The notes under the pieces: generated by a model | Database searches by the model: none | Seen by the model: only the letters and a program-made list of their open reading frames with translations | What the model was told of the DNA's origin: nothing | Assembly (NCBI RefSeq): GCF_002802865.1 | Contig: NZ_PGLQ01000001.1 | Span: 124,001 to 188,000, forward strand | Length of the DNA: 64,000 nucleotides | From: Bifidobacterium scaligerum | GTDB lineage: Bacteria; Actinomycetota; Actinomycetes; Actinomycetales; Bifidobacteriaceae | Direction of reading: 5' to 3' | Shown: one piece after another, positions 6,194-15,519 of the stretch | Layout: each line of letters opens with the position of its first letter | Position numbering within the stretch: the stretch's first letter is position 1 | Position numbers and translations under genes: made by a program

Positions 6194-9100
6194 TTATTCC
6201 GCAGCGACCGCGTCCAGCACCGGTTGCCGCAAAGCACGGGATGCGGGGGAGACCGAGGCGATCAATCCCACCAAAATCGAAAGCGCCAGGAAAATGCCGA
6301 GTTGGGGCCACGGCACACTCAACGTGGAGAGTCCGTTCGCCTCGTATACGACGCGGATCACGGCGCCGGCGACCACACCTACCACCATGCCCAGCACGGT
6401 GCCGAACACGGCGATGATCGCAGCTTCGATACCCAGCATGCCGCGAATCTGCGCACGTGATGTGCCAATCGCACGCAGTAGTCCGATTTCCTTGGTGCGT
6501 TCCGAAACCGAGAGCGCCAGCGTGTTCACGATGCCGAATATCGCGATCACAATCGACAGCGCCAGCAACGCGTACAATACCAGCAGAATCTGGTCTACCA
6601 TCGAACTCATCGTGGATTTGAACTCGTCTCGTGTCTGCACGTTCACCACATAATATGATTTGACGGCGTTCACCAGACGTGTCTTCAGCGTATCAAGACG
6701 TTCGCCGTGAGCCGCATTGATGAACAACATAATGGTGAACATCGTGTATTCGTTCGCGATTTTTCCGGCGGTTTCATCATTCATCAGCACCATTGAACGG
6801 TAGACCGAGTTCTCAATAATGGCACCGATACGCACCTTCACGTGGGTGGTGGTATTTTTGGTTTTCACCAGCGTGCTCGGGTCCACGTTCTTTGCATCCT
6901 CGCCGACCTTCTGCGCCTGAGCGATTTTGGCTTGTGCTCCGGCGGCGTCGCCGGCGGACATCAGCTGTTGTGCCTCAGCCTGCAATCCGGCGATGGTCGT
7001 CTCTATCTGATGCTGATAGTCGGCCTGAGCCTTGGCTGTGGCCTCCTTATCGACCACGACTTGGCGGCCGTTGACCGTTACGATGTCGCCTACCTTCCAG
7101 CCGTTGTCTTTCGCCACGGCGATGCCGACCACCAGTTCGCCGTTACGCAACGCCTTATCCGCATCACCGTCATGGGTGACCGGAGCGAACACATTGGTGA
7201 ACAACGACGGTTGTTCGGCGAACGTCATGGCCGAGGTCTTGTCGTCTCCCGAACCATAGGTGACCGCAAGCAGCATGCGCGATTGCGATACCGATCCCAC
7301 TCCTTCGGTTTTCTTGATCGCTTCGATCACCCCATCAGGGATACGCCCGCTGGCGGCGGACATAGCGGAGAAATCAGACTTCAGCCCGGAATCCACGATA
7401 CCGGCCACCGATGCCTTGGCCGAGGACGCCACCACACCAAGACAACTGACAATCGCGACACCGACGAATAGCGCGGCCGCAGTGTTCGCGGTCCGTCGCT
7501 TGCTCCGTGCCAGATTGCGCATCGCCAACCGCCCTGTGACCGTGAAGATATGTGCGGGAATCCAGCCAAGTATCACGCTCGCCGGCCGGACCAGTGCGGG
7601 AGCGAGTACGATGACGCCGACCACCACCAAAGCCGCGCCTATGCCGAGCGGCCATCCGGTGCCCATCACTTCGGCTTTGTCGTTCATCCAGTTCCATGGC
7701 GACAGCGTCGTACCGTCATTATTGGCCACGGCGATACGCCAGCACAGTAGCCAAGCTGCGGCGCCGCACACCATCATGACCGTACCGAGTACGCCTCGCG
7801 GCCACACAGGTTTTTCAGGATTCACGGTTTCGTTCATCGCCTGAATGGGCGGAGCCATAGCCGCGCGTCTGGCGGGCAGCGCCGCGCCAAGCAGCGTGAC
7901 CAGTACGCCGACGATAAGACCGATAAGCATATCGGTGACACTCGGATTCGAGGAGCCGGTCATCGGCGTGCCCGCCTGAGCCATCAATGCCACGATTGCC
8001 TTGACCATGCCCCAACCGAGACCGATGCCGGCTGCTGAACCGATGAGTCCAAGCAGAATCGCCTGCACCACCACCGTTGCGAAGACCTGAGCGGGGGAGG
8101 CTCCAATCGAACGAAGCAATGCATAGCCGCGCATCGATTCACGCACGATCATCGAGAACGTGTTCGCGATGATGAATGAGCCGACGAACAGGGCGATCAC
8201 TGCGAAGATCAGAATCAATGGCTGCACGAAGCCCAAGGCTTGTTTGGTGGATTCGGCATTGTCGTCACGCACCTGTTGGCCGGTGATAGCCGTTGCCTTC
8301 GCACTGGTTGGCAATGCTTCGTTGATACGGTCGGCCAGTTGCCGCTGCTGGTCGATGCTCAGCGGCTGCCCGTTATTGGCCGAACCGTACACGCCGAGAT
8401 ATCGTGCTGTGCCGACTTGCCCGGACTGTTGCTGGAAATAATCCTTGGCCACATCGGGTGCCAAGCCGATGATGATTGCACCGGCTTGGGATGAGGTGGT
8501 GTCGAAGATACCGACGACCTTCACGTCCGCGACACCGTCCGGATACACGAGTTTGGCGGTACTGCCCACGCCGAGTCCTGCGGTTTCGGCCGCAAAAGTA
8601 TGCAATGCGATTTCGTGCTTGTTCGTCGCCCATCGCCCATGGGTTAACGTGGCGGAACGCCAGGTGCCTTTCGCAAGGCCAAGACTGACGGTCGGAGCGC
8701 CCATGGCGGAGACGGCGTTGCCGTCACTGCCGACCAAAACCAGTCCTGAGACCTGATACACGGCTTCGGCGGTCGCCACACCGCTCACCTTGCCGATGAT
8801 GCTAGTCAGGTCCACGTCGATGCGGTTGTAGGTTTTGGATTCGGTGGATTGACTGGAGGAACCGGACGATGAGGAGCTCGCGGCCATCATGTCTGACGAG
8901 GCGCTGGCGTCTTCTTTGTTGCCGCGCACGTATACGTCATGATCGGAGTTCGAGGCCATCATCTGATCGACTTGGTTGTTCATCATTTCACGGAAGCAGA
9001 ACGAACCGACCACGAAACTGACGCCCAGCGCGATAGCGATGATGGACATGATGAACCGCCCGAAATGTGCCTGGGCGTCGCGCAGGCCGATACGAATCAT
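6194..9100 (-). CDS. ABC transporter permease, MacB/FtsX superfamily
   Basis: Large 968-residue permease with the duplicated MacB-PCD/FtsX layout. An N-terminal membrane helix (FIMSIIAIALGVSFVVGS) is followed by an extracytoplasmic domain containing a serine-rich linker (about residues 65-85), a first FtsX block of three helices (about 290-410), a further helix near 440-500, a second large extracytoplasmic domain (about 560-820) with an alanine/glutamine-rich stretch, and a last FtsX block (ILLVLYALLALSIVIAIFGIVNTLAL and following). Such proteins act as mechanotransmission exporters or lipoprotein/peptide extruders, not importers. The start codon overlaps the stop of the ATPase gene by four bases (ATGA), so both are made as one complex. 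The substrate is unknown. Confidence 0.9.
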   Translation of the reverse strand: MIRIGLRDAQAHFGRFIMSIIAIALGVSFVVGSFCFREMMNNQVDQMMASNSDHDVYVRGNKEDASASSDMMAASSSSSGSSSQSTESKTYNRIDVDLTSIIGKVSGVATAEAVYQVSGLVLVGSDGNAVSAMGAPTVSLGLAKGTWRSATLTHGRWATNKHEIALHTFAAETAGLGVGSTAKLVYPDGVADVKVVGIFDTTSSQAGAIIIGLAPDVAKDYFQQQSGQVGTARYLGVYGSANNGQPLSIDQQRQLADRINEALPTSAKATAITGQQVRDDNAESTKQALGFVQPLILIFAVIALFVGSFIIANTFSMIVRESMRGYALLRSIGASPAQVFATVVVQAILLGLIGSAAGIGLGWGMVKAIVALMAQAGTPMTGSSNPSVTDMLIGLIVGVLVTLLGAALPARRAAMAPPIQAMNETVNPEKPVWPRGVLGTVMMVCGAAAWLLCWRIAVANNDGTTLSPWNWMNDKAEVMGTGWPLGIGAALVVVGVIVLAPALVRPASVILGWIPAHIFTVTGRLAMRNLARSKRRTANTAAALFVGVAIVSCLGVVASSAKASVAGIVDSGLKSDFSAMSAASGRIPDGVIEAIKKTEGVGSVSQSRMLLAVTYGSGDDKTSAMTFAEQPSLFTNVFAPVTHDGDADKALRNGELVVGIAVAKDNGWKVGDIVTVNGRQVVVDKEATAKAQADYQHQIETTIAGLQAEAQQLMSAGDAAGAQAKIAQAQKVGEDAKNVDPSTLVKTKNTTTHVKVRIGAIIENSVYRSMVLMNDETAGKIANEYTMFTIMLFINAAHGERLDTLKTRLVNAVKSYYVVNVQTRDEFKSTMSSMVDQILLVLYALLALSIVIAIFGIVNTLALSVSERTKEIGLLRAIGTSRAQIRGMLGIEAAIIAVFGTVLGMVVGVVAGAVIRVVYEANGLSTLSVPWPQLGIFLALSILVGLIASVSPASRALRQPVLDAVAAE

Positions 9101-10029
9101 GCGTCGGCCTCCTGCGAGAAGTCATTACCCAGCCGCGATGTGCAGGGTGCGTTGTTTTGTGTGGCGTTGTCTTGCATCTCGCTTGTATTGACGTCGCTTC
9201 GGGTGCTGCCATCATCGCCGTTATCGGCGAATACGTCGAGGATCTGCTCGTAGCTGGGATGATCGAGATCTTCGATGATGTTGCCGTCTGCCAACACCAC
9301 CACACGATCGGCGTATGATGCGGCGCGTGGGTCATGAGTCACCATGACGATCGATTGGCCGTAGTCCCGGACTGATTGCTTCAGAAAACTCAGCACTTCG
9401 CGTGACGAGCGAGAATCAAGATTGCCGGTCGGCTCGTCCGCGAATATCACGGAAGGACGAGCCATCAGCGCACGTGCGCAAGCGACGCGCTGCTGCTGGC
9501 CGCCGGACAACTGACTTGGTCGGTGGGAGAGTCGTTGCTCCAGACCCACCACATGAACAACCTGTTTGAACCATGCGCGATCGATTGGTTTTTTGGCGAT
9601 CTGCAACGGCAGCAGGATGTTCTCCTCCGCTGAGAGCGTGGGCACCAAGTTGAACGACTGGAAGATGAAGCCGATCTGCTGGCGGCGCAGACGGGTCAGC
9701 TGCTTCTGGCTCATGGCGGATACTTCCAGACCTTCCACGAACACCTGACCGGAAGTGGGCCGGTCGAGGCCGGCCATGCAATGCATCAGCGTTGATTTGC
9801 CCGAGCCGGAAGGCCCCATGATCGCGGTCATTTGACCACGGCGGAACGATATGTTCACCCGGTTCAGCGCGGTGACCTGATTGTCGGCGTCTCCGTAGGT
9901 TTTCGTCAGATTGATGGCCTGCGCCACCACATCATCTGAGTTTGGATCGGCATCGGACCCGGAATTGGCAGCTGACTTGCCGATTCGTACGTTATCTTGT
10001 GCGTTATCTCGTGCGCTGTGCCGTGCCAT
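9097..10029 (-). CDS. ABC transporter ATP-binding protein, MacB/LolD type
   Basis: Cytoplasmic ATPase partner of the downstream FtsX-type permease. Walker [10 protein letters not shown], signature [15 protein letters not shown], Walker [13 protein letters not shown] and the switch histidine in VMVTHDP are all intact and in order. Length 310 residues: the core has flanking extensions, a 30-residue N-terminal tail and an acidic, polar C-terminal tail after about residue 265. The start ATG 10029 is preceded by AAGG a few bases away. It is the first gene of a two-gene operon divergent from xerC; the shared upstream region holds direct repeats. Substrate and regulator are not evident. Confidence 0.92.
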   Translation of the reverse strand: MARHSARDNAQDNVRIGKSAANSGSDADPNSDDVVAQAINLTKTYGDADNQVTALNRVNISFRRGQMTAIMGPSGSGKSTLMHCMAGLDRPTSGQVFVEGLEVSAMSQKQLTRLRRQQIGFIFQSFNLVPTLSAEENILLPLQIAKKPIDRAWFKQVVHVVGLEQRLSHRPSQLSGGQQQRVACARALMARPSVIFADEPTGNLDSRSSREVLSFLKQSVRDYGQSIVMVTHDPRAASYADRVVVLADGNIIEDLDHPSYEQILDVFADNGDDGSTRSDVNTSEMQDNATQNNAPCTSRLGNDFSQEADA

Positions 10030-10094
10030 ACGCCTTACATCCTTTTCTTCGCAAGAGCCTCTGCCTGTGCCCCGGAGCGGGTCGCAGCCACCAT

Positions 10095-10130
10095 ATGTCG
10101 CATGATCTCATGTCGCATGATTTCGCATGG
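10095..10130. promoter_or_regulatory. Direct repeats between the ABC exporter and xerC
   Basis: ATGTCGCATGAT occurs twice (10095-10106 and 10110-10121, 15-base period), followed by TTTCGCATG. The centre also contains CATGA-TC-TCATG, an inverted pair. The position upstream of two divergent genes suggests a regulator site. The downstream TATAGT (about 10172) could be a -10 for xerC. Confidence 0.35.
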
Positions 10131-10218
10131 TGCGTTGAGTGCATGAACATACTCCGTGCCGGCCATAAGCCTATAGTGTAATGAAATGACGGTTGGCGGA
10201 AAATGAACAGAGGTGATC

Positions 10219-11202
10219 ATGCGGTTTGAAGGCAGTGTCGATTCCTTTGTTCTTCATTTGAAAGCCAATCGTGGATTGTCTGCAAATACGCTGAAAGCGT
10301 ATCGGGCCGACGTTGAGGCATGTCTGCATCTTTTCGAACTGCGCGGCGTTGAAGATTTGAACGAAATCACCTTGGATGATTTGCGCAGCTGGATGGCTCA
10401 GACCTCTCGCAACCATGCCAGAAGCAGCATGGCGCGAAAAACCGTGGCAGTGCGTGGGTTTTTCGCGTGGGCGCATGATCATGGTGTGGTGCGGGTCAAT
10501 CCCGCCGCCACGCTGATGACGCCGACGATTCCAGACACCTTGCCGGCGGTGCTGACCGAATCCCAAGCGGAGCAATTACTGGATACCAACGATTCGGCCA
10601 ACGGCGGGCGCACGCTGAACGGTGGCAACAGACACATGCCGGAGAGCGGCAGACGAGCTGAGGCCGAGCATCAGCGTGATGCGGCGGTGTTGGAAATGCT
10701 GTATGCCACCGGTATTCGCATTGCCGAATTGGTGGCGTTGGACGTTAACGACATTGATTTTTCCAATCGGACCATACGAGTGATGGGCAAGGGGCGCAAA
10801 CAGCGGGTGGTGCCGTTTGGAGTACCGGCGTTGCATGCCTTGGAAACATGGCTGGAACGGGGACGTCCGGCATTGATGCAGGAGAACGCCGAGACCGCAA
10901 AGATGGGGGAGCGGCAGCATGGGCAGATCGATGCGCTGTTCCTAGGAGCACGCGGCGGCAGACTGGATCAGCGTGTGGCGCGGGGCATTGTGCACCGGGC
11001 GGCCAGACAGGCCGGCGTGCCGGATATCAGTCCCCATGCGTTACGTCATTCCGCCGCCACGCACATGCTTGACGGCGGTGCGGATTTGCGTGAAGTGCAG
11101 GAGATGCTCGGGCATTCTTCGCTGAAAACCACGCAACGGTATACACACGTGTCCATCGAACAGTTGAAAAGCCGGTATGCGCAGGCCTTTCCACGGGCGT
11201 GA
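10219..11202 (+). CDS. xerC: Tyrosine recombinase, XerC type
   Basis: Site-specific recombinase that, with XerD, resolves chromosome dimers at dif. The N-terminal SAM-like core-binding domain covers about residues 1-100. The catalytic set is complete: R167 (TGIRIAEL), K191 (MGKGRKQR), H273-x-x-R276 (SPHALRHS), H299 (LGHSS) and the nucleophile Y308 (TTQRYTHV). A polar insert of about 25 residues (125-150) separates the domains. ATG 10219 follows AGAGGTGA, giving 327 residues. No integrase-style neighbours, attachment sites or phage genes are nearby, which favours a housekeeping Xer role over a mobile-element integrase. A dif site is not visible in this window. Confidence 0.85.
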   Translation: MRFEGSVDSFVLHLKANRGLSANTLKAYRADVEACLHLFELRGVEDLNEITLDDLRSWMAQTSRNHARSSMARKTVAVRGFFAWAHDHGVVRVNPAATLMTPTIPDTLPAVLTESQAEQLLDTNDSANGGRTLNGGNRHMPESGRRAEAEHQRDAAVLEMLYATGIRIAELVALDVNDIDFSNRTIRVMGKGRKQRVVPFGVPALHALETWLERGRPALMQENAETAKMGERQHGQIDALFLGARGGRLDQRVARGIVHRAARQAGVPDISPHALRHSAATHMLDGGADLREVQEMLGHSSLKTTQRYTHVSIEQLKSRYAQAFPRA

Positions 11203-11436
11203 ACGTCTTCGGTATTCGGCCGTGGGTGGCATCTGTGCATCCGATCGATTCATGATGCCGGTGCCCATGCACGGATATGTGCCGGATCTGCATGATGCCT
11301 TACGTGTCGACTGATGGATATACAGGAACCATGCCGGCAGTGATTCATTTGGGCATGTCCGGAATATGGACATTGGTGATGTGTGCCTTATCTACCTGCG
11401 ACGACGCTGAATATAGCCCCTGAAAGGGCCGTAATT

Positions 11437-11489
11437 TTACATGGATGTAACATGAAATTTGCTTCTTGTCTCCGAAGTGCGAGACAATG
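11437..11489 (+). promoter_or_regulatory. Candidate oppA promoter with two operator-like inverted repeats
   Basis: TTACAT-GG-ATGTAA (11437-11450) is a perfect inverted repeat. Downstream, TTGCTT (about 11460-11465) and GACAAT (11484-11489) are spaced 18 bases and could be -35 and -10. The second repeat TTGTCTC-N8-GAGACAA (11466-11487) covers the spacer and -10, a typical position for repression. No regulator gene is adjacent. Confidence 0.5.
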
Positions 11490-11502
11490 CAATCAATCAG
11501 CA

Positions 11503-11555
11503 ACGGGGTTGGTCTTCATGTGACCGCAGGTAAGCGGCGCATGAGCCAGCCCCGT
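11503..11555 (+). other. Stem-loop in the 5' leader of oppA mRNA
   Basis: ACGGGGTTGG (11503-11512) pairs with CCAGCCCCGT (11546-11555) with one wobble pair, enclosing 33 bases. It ends about 50 bases before the oppA start. It does not sequester the ribosome-binding site, so mRNA stability or attenuation are possible roles. Confidence 0.4.
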
Positions 11556-11607
11556 TCGCATGAGGTGGGACTGCAACGCCCCACAACCTAATGAATAGGA
11601 GAAATCA

Positions 11608-13251
11608 ATGAAGAAGAAAGCTCTTGCTTTCGCAGCGATGGCCTGCTCCGTGGCCATGCTGCTGAGTGCCTGCGGCGGCAGCAACAACGCTTCCACCACG
11701 GCCGATGGTGGTGCGAACATCATCTACGCGTACAACTCCGAGCCGCAGAACCCGCTGATTCCGTCCAACACCAACGAGACCGGTGGCGGCAAGCCGGGCG
11801 ATCTGCTGTTCTCCCGCCTCGTCTCCTTCGACAAGGACGGCAATGCCTCCAACGAGGTCGCTGAGTCCATCACCCCGAACGACGACGCCACCCAGTACAC
11901 CATCAAGCTGAAGTCCGGTTGGAAGTTCACGGATGGCACCCCGGTGACCGCTGAGTCCTTCACCAAGGCTTGGTCCTACGCCGCCAACGCCAAGAACGCC
12001 CAGAAGGCCTCCTCCTTCTTCTCCACCATCAAGGGCTACGATGAGCTTCAGTCCGATAACCTCAAGGGCACCGAGCAGCTCTCCGGCCTCAAGGTCGTGG
12101 ACGACAGCACCTTCACCGTTGACCTGAACCAGTCTGATTCCGCGTTCCCGATCAAGGTCGGCTATCTGGCCTTCGCCCCGCTGCCTGAATCCTTCTACAA
12201 GGATCCGAAGGCCTTCGGCGAGGCTCCGGTCGGCAACGGCCCGTACAAGTTCAAGTCCTGGGACCACAACAAGCAGATCGAACTGGTCAAGAACACCGAC
12301 TACAAGGGCAACGAAGATGTCAAGAACGACGGCGTGACCTTCAAGGTCTACACCGATGACACCGCTGCCTACCGTGACATTCAGTCCAACAACGGTGCCC
12401 TCGACGTGATGGAATCCGTTCCGGCTTCCTTCACCAAGACCTTCAAGTCCGACAAGAAGGTCCAGCCGTACTCCGAGGCCGGCTCCGTGATCCAGACCTT
12501 CACCATCCCGTCCACCCTTGAGCACTTCAAGAACGACGAGGAAGGCCAGCTGCGTCGTGAGGCCATCTCCATGGCCATCGATCGTGACCAGATCATCGAC
12601 AAGGTGCTCAACGGCAACGCCATCGCCGCCACCGACTTCACCTCCCCGAAGACCCCTGGTTACTCCGATTCCCTGACCGGCTCCGACAACCTGAAGTTCA
12701 ACGCATCCAAGGCCAAGGAGCTGTGGGCCAAGGCCGACGCCATCTCCAAGTACACCGGCACCCTCACCTTCTCCTACAACGCTGATGGTGGTGCAAAGCC
12801 GATCTACGACGCCGTTGTGAACCAGCTCAAGAAGAACCTGGGCATCGACGCCGCCACCAACCCGATCCCGACCTTCCAGGAGTTCCGCGACGCGGTCACC
12901 AACCGTCAGATGACCGGTGCCTTCCGTACTGGCTGGCAGCCTGATTACCCGTCCGCCGAGAACTATCTGTGGCAGCTGTACTCCACCGCCGCCGCTGATG
13001 GCAAGGGCTCCAACGATGGCGATTACAAGAACTCCGCCTTCGATGTCCTGTGCCTGCAGGCCGCTGCCGCCAAGGACACCGACTCCGCCAACAAGCTGTA
13101 CCAGCAGGCTCAGGAGATCCTCCTCAAGGATCTGCCGGCCATCCCGCTGTACTACTCCAACGCTTCCGGCGTCGCTTCCCTGTCCGTCAAGTCCGGCTTC
13201 GGTATGGACTGGCAGAACCTCCCGACCTACACCGAGATGTCCAAGAAGTGA
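11608..13251 (+). CDS. oppA: Oligopeptide ABC transporter substrate-binding lipoprotein
   Basis: Extracellular peptide-binding protein (SBP family 5) anchored by a lipid. The signal peptide ends in a lipobox, LLSAC, with the modified cysteine at residue 22, followed by a glycine/serine/asparagine linker. The family signatures are visible: FSRLVSFDKDGNASNEVAESI, YTIKLKSGWKFTDGTPVTAESFTKAW, PVGNGPYKFKSWDHNKQIELVKN and REAISMAIDRDQI. Length 547 residues. Codon use is strongly biased to the preferred set, suggesting high expression. It heads the transporter gene set, but a terminator-like hairpin separates it from the permease genes, which would give more binding protein than membrane complex. 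Peptide specificity is not predictable. Confidence 0.93.
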   Translation: MKKKALAFAAMACSVAMLLSACGGSNNASTTADGGANIIYAYNSEPQNPLIPSNTNETGGGKPGDLLFSRLVSFDKDGNASNEVAESITPNDDATQYTIKLKSGWKFTDGTPVTAESFTKAWSYAANAKNAQKASSFFSTIKGYDELQSDNLKGTEQLSGLKVVDDSTFTVDLNQSDSAFPIKVGYLAFAPLPESFYKDPKAFGEAPVGNGPYKFKSWDHNKQIELVKNTDYKGNEDVKNDGVTFKVYTDDTAAYRDIQSNNGALDVMESVPASFTKTFKSDKKVQPYSEAGSVIQTFTIPSTLEHFKNDEEGQLRREAISMAIDRDQIIDKVLNGNAIAATDFTSPKTPGYSDSLTGSDNLKFNASKAKELWAKADAISKYTGTLTFSYNADGGAKPIYDAVVNQLKKNLGIDAATNPIPTFQEFRDAVTNRQMTGAFRTGWQPDYPSAENYLWQLYSTAAADGKGSNDGDYKNSAFDVLCLQAAAAKDTDSANKLYQQAQEILLKDLPAIPLYYSNASGVASLSVKSGFGMDWQNLPTYTEMSKK

Positions 13252-13291
13252 GTTGAATCTCATCTGAACATCGAACGCTAGTTCGGTAATC

Positions 13292-13326
13292 AAAGGGGCG
13301 AGGATCTTTCGATCCCCGTCCCTTTT
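13292..13326 (+). terminator. Hairpin after oppA (partial terminator)
   Basis: AAAGGGGCGAGGATC pairs with GATCCCCGTCCCTTTT around TTTC (one mismatch), ending in a short T-run. It lies between the binding-protein gene and the permease genes, so it probably stops or attenuates transcription. The remaining gap up to 13544 contains TAGACT (about 13461), a candidate -10 for oppB, and an ACCGGC/GCCGGT inverted pair. Confidence 0.7.
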
Positions 13327-13544
13327 CGTATTGCAAGAGAGTTTTCGAAATTCTGTGATTGCCTCGTAAAGCAAAGGGTTGAAAATAGCGCAAAAAACTT
13401 CGTCTACGCCTAATAATCGGCCAAATTAACAGAAGTTTACATACCTCCGTCAAGGCATAGGGTAGACTGTCGGAGTATTTGTCGACCGGCAAGGGTGCAC
13501 TGTATCCTCCTGACGGCCGGTTCATGAAATAAGGAGCAACCGTT

Positions 13545-14471
13545 ATGGGTAAGTATCTTCTGCGACGCATTCTGCAGATGATCCCCGTGGTTCTCGGCAC
13601 GACGCTTCTGGTGTATGCGCTTGTCTTCCTGCTGCCTGGCGATCCCGTCAAGGCCATGTTCGGCGACAAGCCCATCAATGAGGCGGTCGCGGCCCAGATC
13701 CGCGCAGAATACCACCTCGATCAGCCGTTCATCGTCCAGTACTTCATCTATCTGAAGAACGCGCTGACCCTTGACTTCGGCAACACCTTCGCCGGTCAGC
13801 CTGTTCTCGACGAGATCACCCGCGCCTTCCCGGTCACCATCAAGCTCGGTCTGATGGCGTTCGTGTTCGAGGCCATCTTCGGCGTGACCTTCGGCATCAT
13901 CTCGGGTCTCAAGAAGGGCAAGTGGTACGACACGGTCATCCTGATTGTCTCCCTGCTCCTCATCTCCGTGCCCACCTTCGTCACTGGTTTCGTCCTGCAA
14001 TACCTGCTCGGCATCCAGTGGTCCATCCTGCCGGTGACCGCCGGTGCCGATCCGACCTTCCTCGACCTGCTCATGCCGGCTATGGTGCTCGGCTCGGTCT
14101 CGATGGCGTACATCATCCGACTGACGCGCGCCGAGATCTCCTCCAACATCGCCGAGGACTACGTGCGCACCGCCCGCGCCAAGGGTATGAGCAATGGTCA
14201 GGTCATGTTGCGCCACGTGCTGCGCAACTCCCTGATTCCGGTCGTCACCTACTTGGGCCAGGACATCGGCGCTCTGATGGGTGGTGCCATGATCACCGAA
14301 CAGATCTTCAACATCCACGGCATCGGCTTCCTGACCTACCAGTCCATCCTGAAAGGCGAGGCCAATCTGGTGGTGTCCATCGTCACGCTGCTCATGCTGA
14401 TCTTCGTGGTGTGCAACCTCGTCGTCGACCTGCTGTACGCGGCCCTCGATCCGCGAATCCGTTACGCGTGA
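13545..14471 (+). CDS. oppB: Oligopeptide ABC transporter permease, OppB/DppB type
   Basis: Inner-membrane permease of a peptide importer, 308 residues with about six helices. The N terminus MGKYLLRRILQMIPVVLGTTLLVYALVFLLPGDP is the DppB/OppB signature. The conserved cytoplasmic EAA loop that docks on the ATPase reads DYVRTARAKGMSNGQVMLRHVLRNSLIPVV in overlapping parts (DYVRTARAKG, LRHVLRNSLIP). An AAGGAG ribosome-binding site precedes the ATG. It is followed after 21 bases by the second permease; the two form the channel. Confidence 0.94.
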   Translation: MGKYLLRRILQMIPVVLGTTLLVYALVFLLPGDPVKAMFGDKPINEAVAAQIRAEYHLDQPFIVQYFIYLKNALTLDFGNTFAGQPVLDEITRAFPVTIKLGLMAFVFEAIFGVTFGIISGLKKGKWYDTVILIVSLLLISVPTFVTGFVLQYLLGIQWSILPVTAGADPTFLDLLMPAMVLGSVSMAYIIRLTRAEISSNIAEDYVRTARAKGMSNGQVMLRHVLRNSLIPVVTYLGQDIGALMGGAMITEQIFNIHGIGFLTYQSILKGEANLVVSIVTLLMLIFVVCNLVVDLLYAALDPRIRYA

Positions 14472-14492
14472 GAAGGGGAGGAGTGAACGAAA

Positions 14493-15497
14493 ATGGCAAA
14501 CAACACCACTGAGAATGAGCTCAACGAATCCGGCGAGCCTGGTACCGAATACTTCATGGAGACCCTGCCCGGTCAGGACCGCTACGTGGCCCCCATCGAA
14601 GAAACCCCGTTGCAGGACGTCGACTCCGTGGACGAATCCGCCCCGGCTACCAGCATGTGGGCCGACGCATGGCGAACCTTGCGTCGCAACCCGCTGTTCA
14701 TTATCTCGGGCCTCGTCATCATCTTCATCATCGTCGTGGCCATCGCGCCGGGCCTGTTCACCAAGCAGGATCCGAACGCCTGCGATCTGGCCAACTCGCT
14801 GAGCCCGGCCGAATCGGGACATCCTTTCGGATTCGATCTGCAGGGCTGTGACGTATACACCCGCGTGGTGTATGGCACCCGCACCTCACTGTCCGTCGGC
14901 GTGCTCTCCACGCTGATGGTGGTGCTCATTGGTACTCTGGTCGGTGCCATCGCCGGCTTCTGCGGCGGTTGGATTGATGCGGTCCTGAGCCGTGTCACCG
15001 ATATCTTCTTCGCTCTGCCGATGCTGCTCGGTGCCATCGTCGTGCTGCAGATGTTCAAGACCTCCAAGTCCATCTGGAAGATCGTGCTCGTGCTGGCCCT
15101 CTTCGGCTGGGTAGGCGTGTGCCGTATCGCCCGAAGCGCCGTGCTCGAAGCCAAGAATCTTGAGTTCAACACGGCATCCACAGCCCTCGGTTCCACTCCG
15201 ATGCGCAACCTGTTCCGCCACATCCTGCCGAACTCCTTGGCCCCGATCATCGTGATTGGTACCACGTCTCTGGCTTCCTACATTGTGGCCGAAGCAACGC
15301 TGAGCTTCCTTGGTGTGGGCTTGCCCACCACCACCGTGAGCTGGGGCGGCGATATTTCCAGCGCCCAGACCAACCTGCAGACCGATCCGCTCGTGCTGTT
15401 CTACCCGTCCGCCGCACTGGCCATCACCGTGCTCGCGTTCATCATGATGGGCGACGCCGTCAAGGACGCCCTTGACCCGAAGAGCCGTACGGCCTGA
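14493..15497 (+). CDS. oppC: Oligopeptide ABC transporter permease, OppC/DppC type
   Basis: Second channel subunit, 334 residues. A hydrophilic, acidic N-terminal tail of about 55 residues precedes WADAWRTLRRNPLFIISGLVI, the OppC_N signature. Six helices follow, and the EAA loop is seen as ARSAVLEAKNLEFNTAS and FRHILPNSLAPIIVI. The region FGFDLQGCDVYTRVVYGTRTSLSVG is the typical first periplasmic loop. The start has GGGGAGGAG upstream. It lies between oppB and the double ATPase with short gaps, so the three are one transcript. Confidence 0.94.
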   Translation: MANNTTENELNESGEPGTEYFMETLPGQDRYVAPIEETPLQDVDSVDESAPATSMWADAWRTLRRNPLFIISGLVIIFIIVVAIAPGLFTKQDPNACDLANSLSPAESGHPFGFDLQGCDVYTRVVYGTRTSLSVGVLSTLMVVLIGTLVGAIAGFCGGWIDAVLSRVTDIFFALPMLLGAIVVLQMFKTSKSIWKIVLVLALFGWVGVCRIARSAVLEAKNLEFNTASTALGSTPMRNLFRHILPNSLAPIIVIGTTSLASYIVAEATLSFLGVGLPTTTVSWGGDISSAQTNLQTDPLVLFYPSAALAITVLAFIMMGDAVKDALDPKSRTA

Positions 15498-15519
15498 GCG
15501 AGGGAGTAGAGGAAACATT

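Larger units (their letters stand above)
11203..11607 (+). other. 405-base intergenic leader region of the oligopeptide transporter
   Basis: No gene is visible here. The first 210 bases after xerC look unstructured. The last 190 bases hold, in order, a perfect inverted repeat, a likely promoter overlapped by a second inverted repeat, and a stem-forming leader, each listed separately. A ribosome-binding site (AATAGGAGAAATCA) leads into the oppA-type start. Confidence 0.6.

Noticed and set aside
10219..11202. Phage or island integrase
   Set aside because: No attachment repeats, phage genes or atypical composition around it; the sequence fits a chromosomal XerC.
11605..13374. Long open frame antisense to oppA
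   Set aside because: Gly/Val/Leu-rich shadow caused by strong codon bias of oppA; no recognisable domains or start site.
13437..14822. Open frame antisense to oppB and oppC
   Set aside because: His/Asp/Glu-rich composition typical of a reverse-complement shadow.
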